A DNA stretch of 64,000 nt from Lomentospora prolificans (Eukaryota > Ascomycota > Sordariomycetes > Microascales > Microascaceae): assembly GCA_029532625.1 (NCBI GenBank), contig JARFXM010000010.1, positions 868,001-932,000 on the forward strand. Direction: 5' to 3'. The notes beneath the pieces were generated by a model. The model worked only from the letters and a program-made list of their open reading frames with translations, was not told where the DNA came from and made no database searches. How positions within the stretch are numbered: position 1 is the stretch's first letter; each line of letters begins with the position of its first letter. Shown piece by piece: positions 21,967 to 32,996 of the stretch. Position numbers and translations under genes: made by a program.

Positions 21967-23272
21967 CGCCTAGGGCTTGGTTGATTGGTTGGTTTCTTTT
22001 TCCTCTCCGGTTCCCAATTTGTCGGTGTCGGTCGTGATCGTCTGGCTTCCCTTCGAGAAGTTGTATAACCTGGCAAAGGTCGGTGCAGACTCGTTGCAAG
22101 GTCCGGGACGGTGATCACCCAAAGTGAAGCTCGGCTCAGTAGGGATCAATTCAGACAAGCGAAGCAGAGGAGGGGATTCGTCGTTTGATCGTATGCGTGG
22201 TTCAAGCCCCACAGGCTGAGATCAATCGCAAAAGGCAAGTAGGCATGCCACCAGAAGAGAAAGCGAGAAAGAGGGGAGACGATGAAGAAGCAAAAGAAGC
22301 AAAGATAGTGATGACAGAACGAGGGCGGAGACGTAGACTATTAAGTTTGCTCGACGCCAGCACAAGAATCACAAGAGAATAGGGAATGGAAGAAAACCAA
22401 GATGGATGATCAAGGATTCGTATGATGAGACAATGTCACCGTCGCCTCTCCGTCTGTCACCAGCAAGTATATCGAGGAGAACTCAGTCCAACCATCCGGC
22501 ATATACGCACTTAGGTTGCCCCTGCTGGTACTGCATGCATGTTACTACCCCCCTGGGTCGTCTTTCTCTGAGCAAGGGCCTTAGCCCTCATCCCGGAGGG
22601 TCATGGAAAGGGTTTAAGGAAAAAGTCTAACGCTAAATGATTTAAGGATGGCATTTATTATCCTTTCAAAAGGGGGGGTGCGTCTGTATGAACACACAGA
22701 CGCAGGACCTCACACAAGGAACGGGATATCTGCTATGTGAAGGGACAGTTATATAAACATTGGCGGCAGCAATACACCGTGGGAAGCAATCCTCAAGCAT
22801 TCACACGGTCGTAGTATTAACAGCGAGGAGACTCCCACACCCCGGGTGCGCCCCGGGGGTGGCGGGAAGTCGACTTAGTCCTGCGCCAGATCGGAGGCTA
22901 TTCCACGACGGGACTAGCCTGGCGCAAAACCAAGCGAGTCCGCCACGTCCCTTCGGGAGAAGATATCGAGCCTCTGGCTCCTCCCCTTCTCAGCTCACGA
23001 CCAAGGCCTTGCTCCTCGTTCTCTCCTTCCAAGAGACAAAGTAGCAGCTGAGCGTGGGGGAATCAAAATCTCTAGTCCGGCCAAAGTTTATTCTGTCGCT
23101 CAGATCCCACCATTGTATACACGGACGTGAGGAAAGACGTCAGCTCTGCCCACTAACCGTTCTTGGCAGCTCCTTAAGCTCGGCTGAGCATGCGATCGCC
23201 CAATGCGAGCAACAGCCACTCTGAATAGCAGCCTCTAGCTTCTAATCTCGCCTGGCATCGATTCTCATTGTT

Positions 23273-23298
23273 CCCCCCCCCCCCCCCCTTCCCCCCCC
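23273..23298 (+). repeat. Poly-C tract (C16-TT-C8)
   Basis: Sixteen consecutive Cs, two Ts and eight Cs. Low-complexity DNA with no nearby gene. Confidence 0.9.
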
Positions 23299-24007
23299 GG
23301 CGCCCCTTCTTTGTCTTCCAGAATTCTCGACCAAGACGACTGAGCCGTGGTTGACGAACCGTGGTTGAGATCCGTGTGTTGCATCACGGGAAGCCTCCCA
23401 TCGCATGGTAAAATGAAGCCGCACAGACGAAAGGATCCGTATTATGCCACCTTGCATCCAAATCCCAAACTCGCTCAGCGGTAGCTACCACCCCTTGAAC
23501 TCCTTTTTCTCTTCTCTTTTTTTTCTTCGTTGTCTCGCCTGTTTATCGATCTTGAGGGTATTTGTTTGAGGGGAGCGTTTCTCGTTGACTTTGACATGGA
23601 AATCTCGGAGTAGTGGCAAAAAGGCCATCCCAGTCTGTCAAACACGCCATGGCTTCCTTATACTTGCTTTTCAGAGAACCATGCTCTCCCCTTCTCTCTC
23701 ATGGCACAATCGCCAAGTTCATGTTCCTCCCCTTGCTTAATCCCCTTTTCTTTTCAATCCCAGCTCCCATGTCGGGCTGAGCGTATTAGCTGGAGCGTGC
23801 AGCGTTGAAGGGTAACACACCGGAAACGTGGTCCCTCGCTCGCGCCCGCAAATCGGTCAAAACCATGCGCATTAATTGCTTTTTTCCCAGGAATCGATCT
23901 TGACAAGGTGCGGTTATTGGCTAAATTGTGTGGGAAGGACCGCGAAGCCACGAGCCAGCCCAGTTGACGAATTTCTACAAGCTGTGCCGGTTGAGCGAGA
24001 TCGTCGC

Positions 24008-24047
24008 CTATCCCACATCTATCTCCCCTATCCCACATCTATCTCCC
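24008..24047 (+). repeat. 20-bp perfect tandem duplication
   Basis: CTATCCCACATCTATCTCCC is present twice, directly head to tail and without mismatch. This indicates a recent local duplication. Confidence 0.9.
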
Positions 24048-27000
24048 AGCCATCCTAGAGAACCCAGTCAAAGGAGAAAGAACATCGGACTCGGCGATGG
24101 ATGATAATGCGACGATGTGTTGGGAGTAATGATAAGAATTACAGGGTTGTCTGTGCCTCCGAAACGACGCAGCATCGAATGCAAGCACGAAAAAAATAAA
24201 AAAGTAAATAGAGAAGCCAGGGAATCTTCGCGTAGTGGCATAATCTTTATCTCCGAGCAGGAAGGATACTTTCTTGTCCATGAAGGGCCCGTACCAGCCG
24301 GCTTAGCTGGGGCATCGCGTGTGCGGCATGGTCTAACACCTGGAGATGTGCCACCCATGTTCATAGAATCCGATACTATACGTGACACAAAGTGATCTGG
24401 AGTCGATTACGCTTTCTTGCTTGAATAAAGGACTCGACTGCTGTGTTAAGGAGTTAAATACAAAATCCCAGGCCGTGATACCAACCGGATGAGAAGCCCA
24501 GGTTCCCCGGGAAGAAAGCGACAGTGTCTCTCTACCTCCCTGTTTCTCAGTACAACAACGGACGGAAGTGCGTACGTGTTCGAACACAGTACGCCTTTTT
24601 GTTCCTGTTCCTCGCTCAGAACCCCTGGTCGCATGCAGTGTCTTCAGGCGAGCCCAAATACGACTTGGCAATTTGCTAGCGTCGCAACCAGTCTTCAATA
24701 GGACATATTAGCGGATACTCTAGTCTATTTCATTGCACCGGCCCATAACCTTAAAATAACACCGAGTCCGTGAGCCCGAGGAGCAGGAGAACGAGAGAAG
24801 AACCAGGATTGTCCTCATCACCAGACCAACCAATGTCGCGTCTCCATCACCGGTTGGCTTAGTTGGGGCATTGTCCCTCAACTTTGCGACTCCAACCTCA
24901 TGGATACCCCAGGCCTTGGTCTCTGTCTTCTGAAACTTCCCCAGAATAAACGCAAGCCCGACTCAGAGATTGGATAGGACCATGGGCAGGACTTCGCTTC
25001 CAGTGCGAGCCTTCTTAGTACCGCTGGCCTAGCGATCCAACTAGCCCAACTAATCTGGACATTGAAGCCTTCCATCCTGGCTTGGCAGGTCCTTAGAAAA
25101 TCCTAAAACGTAGTGGAAAGTTGCACCATGAGTCAACCTCAGACTTTACCCCTTCATAGCCTAGATCCCCTCTCCAAGCTTACACCTATTTATACGTAGG
25201 CATGTCCATGTCTTAACTCTTGACAGCTCCTGTTGGTATCATCGCTTCCACTACAGCTAAATTTACAGTTGAGTGCACATGCGGACGCCTTTCTGCTCAA
25301 CTGGAAGTTACTTAGCCACTATTTAGCCATATCATTGACAATCCCTCACGCGGAGCTCATTTGCAGTGCAACTCTCCCCATGGAGAGCCAACAATTGATC
25401 CATTGGACCCATTGTTTTTCTTGCTGTAAAAAAGGCGTCCAAGCGCAGCCTGGCCCTACAAAGCCGACCCAATAAGCCCCCTCGATCGCCAGCCACGCTG
25501 ATCCGTCCTCCCCGGACCCTATGCCTTGAGACACACCCTCCTATCCTCCTATCTGTGAACTCTTCATTCTTCTGTGGGGCCAGAGGGAGAAAAGAACCGT
25601 TAGGATACTGTGGCAGCCCTATTTCATCGGACGTGACATCGCGTCTATGGGAAAAGAAGGTGCATAGTGCCAACTGGATTCTTCTCGTCGGGAGCCAAAA
25701 AGTTGTATTCGCGAGTAATGCTGAATCGAGAAGACTTGCCACATTAACGTTCAGTTCTTTGTTGTAACACGAGCGAAAGCAACCTGCGCCGCCCTCTTGC
25801 CCCTGCGTCAATCATTTGGGGGCCAGCCCAGAGCCAAACTTTTGAGCCTTGGGCGGGAAGCACGGCAAGAGAAGCGAGCAGGCAAGTCAAAGAGAAGCAG
25901 AACCAAAGAACAAAAGCAGCCAGCAAGGACAGGCGCAGACGGCCGCTCCATGTTAAGGCCGCACTTGGGAGAACCAGTGGTTCGAAGCTAGGGGGGTTGG
26001 CCAGGCCGTTCCTCCCTCCTTTCCACTGCTTGCTGCTACTCTATATTTACATGACATCGCAGGCCTGTCTGCGTTTGCAGGGAACATCTTGCTATCGAGA
26101 ACCGGTCTTCTACTCGGTACTGAGGTATTGTTCCCTCAATCCCTGCCGACGGGGTAGTCATTGTGTATCCAATGTCCCCACTAGTATTGCATTTCTTGCA
26201 GCGAACAAGCATTCATCCCGCTTTGCTGTCCATAATTACTACCAAGCATTCGCCCGACCGGTGAGGCCTTATGCGTTCCTGCTGTGTCCCCTGACAAGAG
26301 GTCATGTCCCAGCATTGCTGACCGCATCAAAAAAATCCTTCCAAGAGCTTGAAACCCTAATCTTATTGAACCGCACTGTTCAGTCCGAGACCCTTGAGTT
26401 TCCTGCAGCGTCCTCGTCTCCCTCATTCCCAAGGACAAGGGAATGCCGAGAATGAATGAGTGCACGCTGTACCGAAGCTGTTCCGCCAGCAGCCACGATG
26501 CCACGATGCTACCGGATAACCGGACATCGAGACGCTTTCGCTGATACTGCGACGCGAAGCAAAGCGAGTATTTCTCCAAGATCCGGGCAATTATACCGGG
26601 CAAAGAAGGAGAGCAACGACAAGAGTAAACACTAGGGCCCCTTAGCGGGGAACACCGTAATGTTTAAACGGAAGGCCTGGCGGACATTCACCATCAACGT
26701 TGGCATTGAAGATCTTCTACTTGATCTAGGCAATAGTTGATACCCTCCTCCCCATTCGTTGCCCTTGCCTGCCGACCACGGTCCTTTCTTATCCCGTCCA
26801 ATCAGTGGTGTTGACAAAAACATGGCGCGGGCCCTCCTTCTCTCTCCTCGGCCTGGGCGAGTTAATCCTGGTAGGAATTCTTTGGACTGCTTTCGGCCCT
26901 TGCAGATGGGTGATACCCCTGTGATAGAATAAAGGAACTTTCTTCGCTTGCGACACAAGCGGCTGATAGTACAAAAGGGGTTGTTTAATTTTATGCGGGC

Positions 27001-27700
27001 AGAAGGCATGCTTGCGAAGTAAAACGGCCCCCTCGACTGAATATTACAATGAAGCGCAAACGAAAAGAGAGAAGCGCTTCGTCCATGAAGCCATCCAGAT
27101 CATCGCTACGACGAAAATACGGCGATATCTATCTTCCTACGTATTCGTTTAGATAGACTTTTGCCCTTTGATGATGATCGATGGCTCACTCGCTTGTTCG
27201 CGCCTAACGATCGAATTGTGCAGCGAGAAAGGTGGTGGACGGCCTGGAGAAGGAGTGAGAGAACCAGGACCCTCACTGGTATCTCTCCGGGCGTGCTCCC
27301 GATGCTGCCGGCCATGCTCGCGCCCTGGGCCTTTGTCAAATTTTTCTAATGCGTAAGAACACCAGGGGAGCGTTGCATCAGGGCGAGGACACACTCCTCC
27401 CTCGAGGAGGCAGTGATCTGCTCTTCCCCCAGGTTCTCGTCCCCTTATCCTTCTTTTACTGCCATCCAAGATGATCAAGAGGTGTGGAAATGGGGGAATA
27501 AGGTTTTGACGATCCATTTTCCCCAGATAATCCTGACGGTTAAGCATGTCATCCACGAGGAAAAAAGGTAGTACGAGCGACGATCTCTGTCAAGGAACCC
27601 TAGGCCAGCAGTAAGAACTGCGCTCGACATGGCTTCTTTCTTTTCATGGTTCGAACCAGGAAACGTGTGTGTAAGGGTTGAAGCCCAACGAACGTTATTC

Positions 27701-27900
27701 TTAATCGCCCACAACGTTTCGAAGAAACAGAGTATCGGTTTCGAATTGAAATTCCAAGTCGATGCTAACGGTAGAGTGGCCTTTATAATCGCCCCGAAGA
27801 AATGGTAGACAGAGGACGGGAGAAACAGAATAAACAACTTACCAACAACCGAACCAACAGTCCCAAGCAGTAGACAAAAGGTGTTTGTCATTGAGATCAT
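27701..27900 (-). CDS. Candidate tiny secreted peptide (two exons)
   Basis: From ATG 27900 the frame encodes MISMTNTFCLLLGTVGSVVG, a signal-peptide-like start, and then meets a consensus GTAAGT donor at 27842. If the intron ends at AAG 27781, the frame continues as HSTVSIDLEFQFETDTLF to a TAA at 27701, giving about 45 aa. The acceptor is not a YAG and has no good branch site. The structure is therefore doubtful, and it could equally be the decayed start of a larger secreted protein. Confidence 0.22.
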
Positions 27901-30697
27901 GGCAAGAGGTTTCCTTAGAGGCGTGCAGGAGGCAAAAGACTGGCCGATTGGCCGGTTGACACATGAAAACTAACAATCGGCGTAGAAAGATACTCGTTCT
28001 AGATTTCCGAGACAAGGCACGCCGTCAGCAATATCGAGAATCCGGAGAAGCGACGTGCATTCCACCAAAATGATGGAAGACACGACACCTCGATTCGATG
28101 CCCTTTGCCGATAGCGAGCCGAAAGCAAGCAAGAATCTGACTCTATTTGTATTGCTACGATAGACTGGGTTGTTTAAGCAAGCTTTGAAAGCACGCCTTC
28201 ATGAGGTCCAACCCGTTTTTGGCATTCCAGCTGCATATCCGGAAAGCCATCTTTCTCCGAAGTGCAGTCAGACTATCTACTAAAATTTCCGCTGAAAGGC
28301 TATCTCGAGTTTCTCCTTGGAAAAGGTAGTGACTGACAGGCGGTACCTCGAGCCGGTGGATAGAGAGCCCATGCGAAGAGGAAACGAACCACATGGTGCA
28401 ATCCCCGCGAACTATCAGTCCGACCTCGCCAACCAAACTCCTTCCAATTCAAAGCCCGATCGTGGTATCGGCGCTGTTGAACAGGGTTCTCATGCTAGAT
28501 TTCGTTGGATCGGGGTTCAATTCGAATCGGGTGTCCTAAACATTTCTCGACGCATGGAGGACCAAGGTAACGATCCCGAGGAGGAAAGAAACGAAATGAA
28601 GCTCATCGCCTTCGATAGATCGATTTCCCATGATGGAACTACATCAGATCCTTTCGGTCACTAGTTTGATGAGATCAACACGCTCACTAGACAAGGGCGC
28701 GCGGTTGAGGCTAGAACTGTTCGACAGTTCGTCTCAACTTCGTCCTCCGCTAAGCGTGGGATTCTATGTGGCTGATCTCAAGTTGGTTAAATCCTTTGCT
28801 TCACGATAACTCGAAGTAACTGAAAGATATTATATATGGAATGGCAATGAAATCGAACATGATTGCTTTTCCCTTGGCGCCTAGCGCCTTCCGCACCCAA
28901 GGAATCTTCCTATGTGAAGATAGCTTCCGATATATTTTCCTCGAGGACCCATCAATAATTCGTCCACCATAGTCATACACCACCATTTGCTACCCGAATA
29001 AGTGGTTGTGGGGTTCCAAGACCACTCCGGGACCCCGTGCATGAAGTCTCAGGCCACGCCCCTGCCAAAGGGACTGCTCGTCTCCTAATTCTGTAGCAGT
29101 TGGGGTATCATACAAAGATGTTTTACTAGTGAACCCATCTGGGACGTCAAATCGTGAGATTCACGGGAGTACCATAGAACAAAGCCTTAGACCTGTCTCG
29201 CCTGCAGTTTTGAGAGATTCTTGAGGCGCAGCAAGAGACAATGCAGAGATGCTCGCTCGAGTCAATCCTTGGCCCTCGATAGCGGGTTGAAAGAATGAAT
29301 CGGCGGGAGTGTGGTATAAGCCTTGTTTGCTCTCCGTCTGGGTGATAGCACACTGGTCTTCGAGCATCTCAGTAGGGCCCCAGATGCCGAGTTTCCGCGG
29401 CCGCCTCCCAATAATGCTGCAAGACATCGCGCCCAGGCAGACTGACATCTCTATATAGCACCACGCACCATCCCACTTACTTGATTCTGGACCTTGGTCG
29501 AGAAAAGCAGCTCCATACAAGAAACCACCACACACTTCGAGTCCCATGTAAGCGGCTCAGAAACCTCTGGAACGATGGCCCTGAGGCACGCCTCCACGAA
29601 GTTCAGCTGTCCATTCTGCAGTTCGGCGTCCGTAATGAATGCATCGCGGTTGGAATCATACCAAGGCTGGGCCTCGGCGGTCTTGAGCCAGACCCGTCGG
29701 GCCGGGAGACGGCAGTCCAGCCGTTGTGGCGGATGAGATTGACGAAGACGGCGCAGGTTGCGCCGGTGGGGATGTAGGCGTTTTTGAGCAGACAGATTCG
29801 TTTCGCTACGATTGCGCAGCTGCAATAAAGGGGAGCCGAGCTGCCGCTGGTACAGAACGGCTCGTGAATGATGAGGAGGAAGCACATTTTCGATGATCGT
29901 TATCGAGCAATGGCCGCACGGATATTGAAGTCAGTTCTTACTGAGAGACTAGGGCTAATCGAGGAGTCGGCAGTGAAAGATTCAGATATGCAAGCTTTTA
30001 GAGAGATCGAACGCAGTTTGAAGTTATCGTGGCGATCGTGGAAGCCTACATATGTAGACAGTCGCTTGGGAATGCGCAACCCGTCCGTTATATATAAACC
30101 GTCGCAAAGCTGACACCTAAGTACACAAAGTACAACCCGCCGATTCAGGAAATACCGGCGAACAATGGCTTGAAGTGTTTGCATTTCCTATCCTCGCCAT
30201 CCTAATACATTCAGATGAAGAAGTATCTTTGGTCGCTGGACGTCCAGTTGTCCTCGGGATATCTGAACAGCTTTGTCTCTTGCTTTCCAGTCTTAGCCCC
30301 GGAAACCATTCTCGTACAACGGGTTAAGGCTCAGCTTTCGCGTTTTCGATTCAAAACTATTCCTGGGCGCAGTCCCTACAAGGCTGGCACGCATTGTGCG
30401 TCTGTCGCTTATTGTGCAGAGTGCTTCTTCGACACAATAGGCCTGAGAGAAGCAGCTGTCTTCAACTTCAATTGGTTCTACAGTTAATACCGACTCGAAA
30501 TATGCGAGAAACGGTACCAACGCTGATGATCCAATCTCCAGTCCCTCTTCCTCTGTTTCGTGGTCGTGTTGCTCGACAACTCAGCCTCACCCCGCACAGC
30601 AAAAGCACGAATGCTCCTTGCTAGAGATTTAACGACAGAGCGCCATGGCTAAAGGCACGATATATACTCGTGCATACTCCAGCAGCAGTGCAGGTAA

Positions 30698-30985
30698 CTC
30701 GTCTTCGCCACAGGTCCGCAAGGCACCCTATCCCACATAGAACTCTTCGATGAGTTCCAAAATTATGCCATCCCAGAGAACGAAGAGACTACGGCCTTGG
30801 TGTCGGTCAGCGCGCGTATTATCGATAGTGTGAAGCATGCCTTTGAAAAGTACTACCAGTACGGCAACCTTGCAGAAGATATTAGGATTGCTTTCATCGA
30901 AACTCAAGATACGCAACATAAGAGGCCCGTTAAAGTCCACGCTGTAGTCCCGATGAGCATAAAGATAGGGTCTCCATTTCCATAG
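30698..30985 (+). pseudogene. Fragment of a fungal protein of unknown function
   Basis: An open frame without ATG at its beginning reads LFDEFQNYAIPENEETTALV, then SARIIDSVKHAFEKYYQYGN and EDIRIAFIE. This resembles a segment common in large fungal hypothetical proteins (DUF7587-type context: an 'ALVS.S.RIID..HRAFEKYY' block followed by 'EIWIAFIE'). It ends at a TAG at 30983-30985, well before the conserved continuation. The same frame is then open again to 31223 without recognisable matches. Lack of a start, early stop and desert location suggest a decayed copy. The longer ORF on the opposite strand is taken as a shadow. Confidence 0.35.
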
Positions 30986-31736
30986 GGGAGTAGAAGGTCT
31001 GTTCCAGAAATAGCGCAAAGATCGATTACGGAAGTTTGGCTTGAATCTTCTTCTATGCCTGGCTCGATCACTGAGGTGGAGTTGCAGCAAGTTGGCCAGG
31101 CCGCATTTGGTCAAGGGCCTCCGGCAATCTTCCGGCGCCGATATTTCCGTCCCGCCAAACCTCCGGCTACCGACCAGAGTGCCACCCTCATAAACATCCA
31201 TGATCCTTGCTCCCCGCCTCCCTAGTCTAAGCCTATTGTCGCACCTCGGTGCCATCTCGAATGATAAATGGGTCAATCCGATACCGAACAATAAGCGGGA
31301 CCCGAAGGAGACTCGAAGAACAATCCTATAAAACATCATGGTCAATTGCCCAACCAGGTTCCCCGAAACCCGGTTCGTGTCTCTAGCTAAAGAAGCCGGT
31401 ATCCGCCTCAACCCCATCATTTTGTATCCCTCGCTATGCAACGCTTTATATTGCTCCTTCGCAACCTTGGACTTGTCGGGAAATGCGAGGCGGGATTATT
31501 CCCCAGGAAATGCTAATATATCGCGGCCGAAATGGGTGATTAATTTGCAATATGAGGTTCTTCTAGATTGAAACCCAGGACATTAGGCAAAATCATCTAT
31601 ATCCACAACGACTGAAGCTTTTCCCACCTTTCTATAACTAGTTCCAACCCCCGATCAAGATCTCGTTCAAGATGACCGAGCTGTTCCCCATCCGGCCCCG
31701 CGAGTCATTGAACCGAAACCCCAGCCAACCTCCACC

Positions 31737-32996
31737 ATGCGGTCCTCCCTCATCCTGCTCGCCCTAGGGGCCACCGCCCTTCCCCAACCCCAAGCCTCCT
31801 CCCCACCTACCGAATTCCAAGGAAATAGCGCCATCGGCCCCGGCGGCTCCCAGTACAAAGACTCCCCCCACTTCCGCATCTTCGCCGCCCCCTCCAACGA
31901 CGTAGCAGACTCCATGATCCGCTCCCTTGAGTCCGCATACACCTGCTTCGTCGACCACCTCGGCTGGCGCTCCACTGGCCTGTCCTTCCGCGATGCCTCC
32001 GACGCGGGGCCCTGGACAAAAGTAAACGTTTACAACGTCGGCTCGGGCCTCGGTGCCGCCGCCAACACGGGCACCGACGAAGGCACGGGTATGAGCTTCA
32101 TCAACGTCGAGGCGGCGTACCTGACGACGCCGAGCGTCACGGTCCACGAGTACGGTCACTGCCTGACGTACGCGGCGGGCGCTTGGATCGAGCAGTGGAA
32201 TACCGGCGCGTGGTGGGAGAGCGTGGCGAATTTCGTGGCGGATACGTGGTTGACGTCGGATCTCTGTGCTCAGGCGAGGACACAGTATAACCAGCCCGGC
32301 GGTGATTCATTGATCGAGCTGAACAAGATTATTGGAGATTCGTTCCAGGTCATTGTAGATGGGTCGGCCAACACGGGGAACTACTACCAGGCGTGGCCGT
32401 TCCTGTCCTACATCTACAACAACCCGGATAACTACACCGGCCTCGGCCTTGCAACGTTCCCGGGCGTGTGGAGCCAGTACGAACCTAACAGCCAGGTTAC
32501 GCCGCTGCACGTCATCCAAAAGCTTGCGGGGGACACAAAGATCCAGACTGTCGTGGGGCGGTACTGGGCACGCATGGCCTTTGTGGATATCGGCCACCCC
32601 AAGGCGCAGGCCATGTTCGAGAGGGATCGTGCGAGACTCAACTACCAGAACCTCGACTCTACCGGGAACGGCAGCTACAAGCCCAAGGCGCCCCGGAGAC
32701 CGCAGTACATGGGCGCAAACATTATTCCCCTCAAGGGCACGGGTGCCATCTCAGCGAAGGTGACTGCGAGCAGGCCATTCACGGGGACGTTGGTGGTTCG
32801 GGGTGCAGATAAGGAGGTGCAGTATATCGACCTTGTCGATGGTACAGGCGAAGCTACCGTCGAGGCTGGCGGCGAGGCCATGCTGGTGGTCGCGAATACG
32901 CCCGCTGAACTGCTTAACTACGATCCATTCAAGCTGACAGACGTTGAGAAGCAACCACTAGACTACACACTTACGCTGACCGGCGCGACGGTGTAA
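31737..32996 (+). CDS. Secreted HEYGH-motif (metallopeptidase-like) protein
   Basis: Single exon, 419 aa, with a strong start context (CCACCATGC). A signal peptide (MRSSLILLALGATALPQP) is followed by a domain of about 270 residues that carries H137-E-Y-G-H141 within SVTVHEYGHCLTY. A tryptophan-rich helix follows, with Glu161 in AWWESVANFVADTW. HExxH plus a glutamate about 20 residues later is the zinc-binding arrangement of gluzincin peptidases, so zinc binding is plausible. The C-terminal 110 residues (NIIPLKGTGAISAKVTASRP to the end) look like a beta-sandwich accessory domain. Fungal proteins of this build are usually labelled DUF6055-like or hypothetical. I infer an extracellular peptidase or peptidase-like protein. 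It stands alone at the edge of two gene-poor stretches. Confidence 0.8.
   Translation: MRSSLILLALGATALPQPQASSPPTEFQGNSAIGPGGSQYKDSPHFRIFAAPSNDVADSMIRSLESAYTCFVDHLGWRSTGLSFRDASDAGPWTKVNVYNVGSGLGAAANTGTDEGTGMSFINVEAAYLTTPSVTVHEYGHCLTYAAGAWIEQWNTGAWWESVANFVADTWLTSDLCAQARTQYNQPGGDSLIELNKIIGDSFQVIVDGSANTGNYYQAWPFLSYIYNNPDNYTGLGLATFPGVWSQYEPNSQVTPLHVIQKLAGDTKIQTVVGRYWARMAFVDIGHPKAQAMFERDRARLNYQNLDSTGNGSYKPKAPRRPQYMGANIIPLKGTGAISAKVTASRPFTGTLVVRGADKEVQYIDLVDGTGEATVEAGGEAMLVVANTPAELLNYDPFKLTDVEKQPLDYTLTLTGATV

Larger units (their letters stand above)
21967..31736. other. Gene desert of nearly 10 kb with decayed fragments
   Basis: No intact gene is supported. Short ORFs are scattered on both strands and none carries a recognisable domain. 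The stretch contains a C16 run (23273-23288) followed by C8, a 20-bp tandem duplication (24008-24047), a weak candidate for a tiny secreted peptide (27701-27900) and a decayed fragment of a fungal protein (30698-30985). Two overlapping minus frames at 29451-29887 look somewhat coding but match nothing I know. Confidence 0.5.

Noticed and set aside
27640..27665. GGTTCGAACC resembling a tRNA T-arm
   Set aside because: It is a simple palindrome; no acceptor, D or anticodon arm can be built around it.
29451..29887. Overlapping minus frames, one with an EF-hand-like loop (DSNRDAFITDAE)
   Set aside because: A single 12-residue match without flanking helices or a partner loop is weak, and the two frames do not join by good splice sites.
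30728..31441. 237-aa minus-strand ORF in the desert
   Set aside because: No domain, Arg-rich, and the plus strand carries a family-like segment in the same place.
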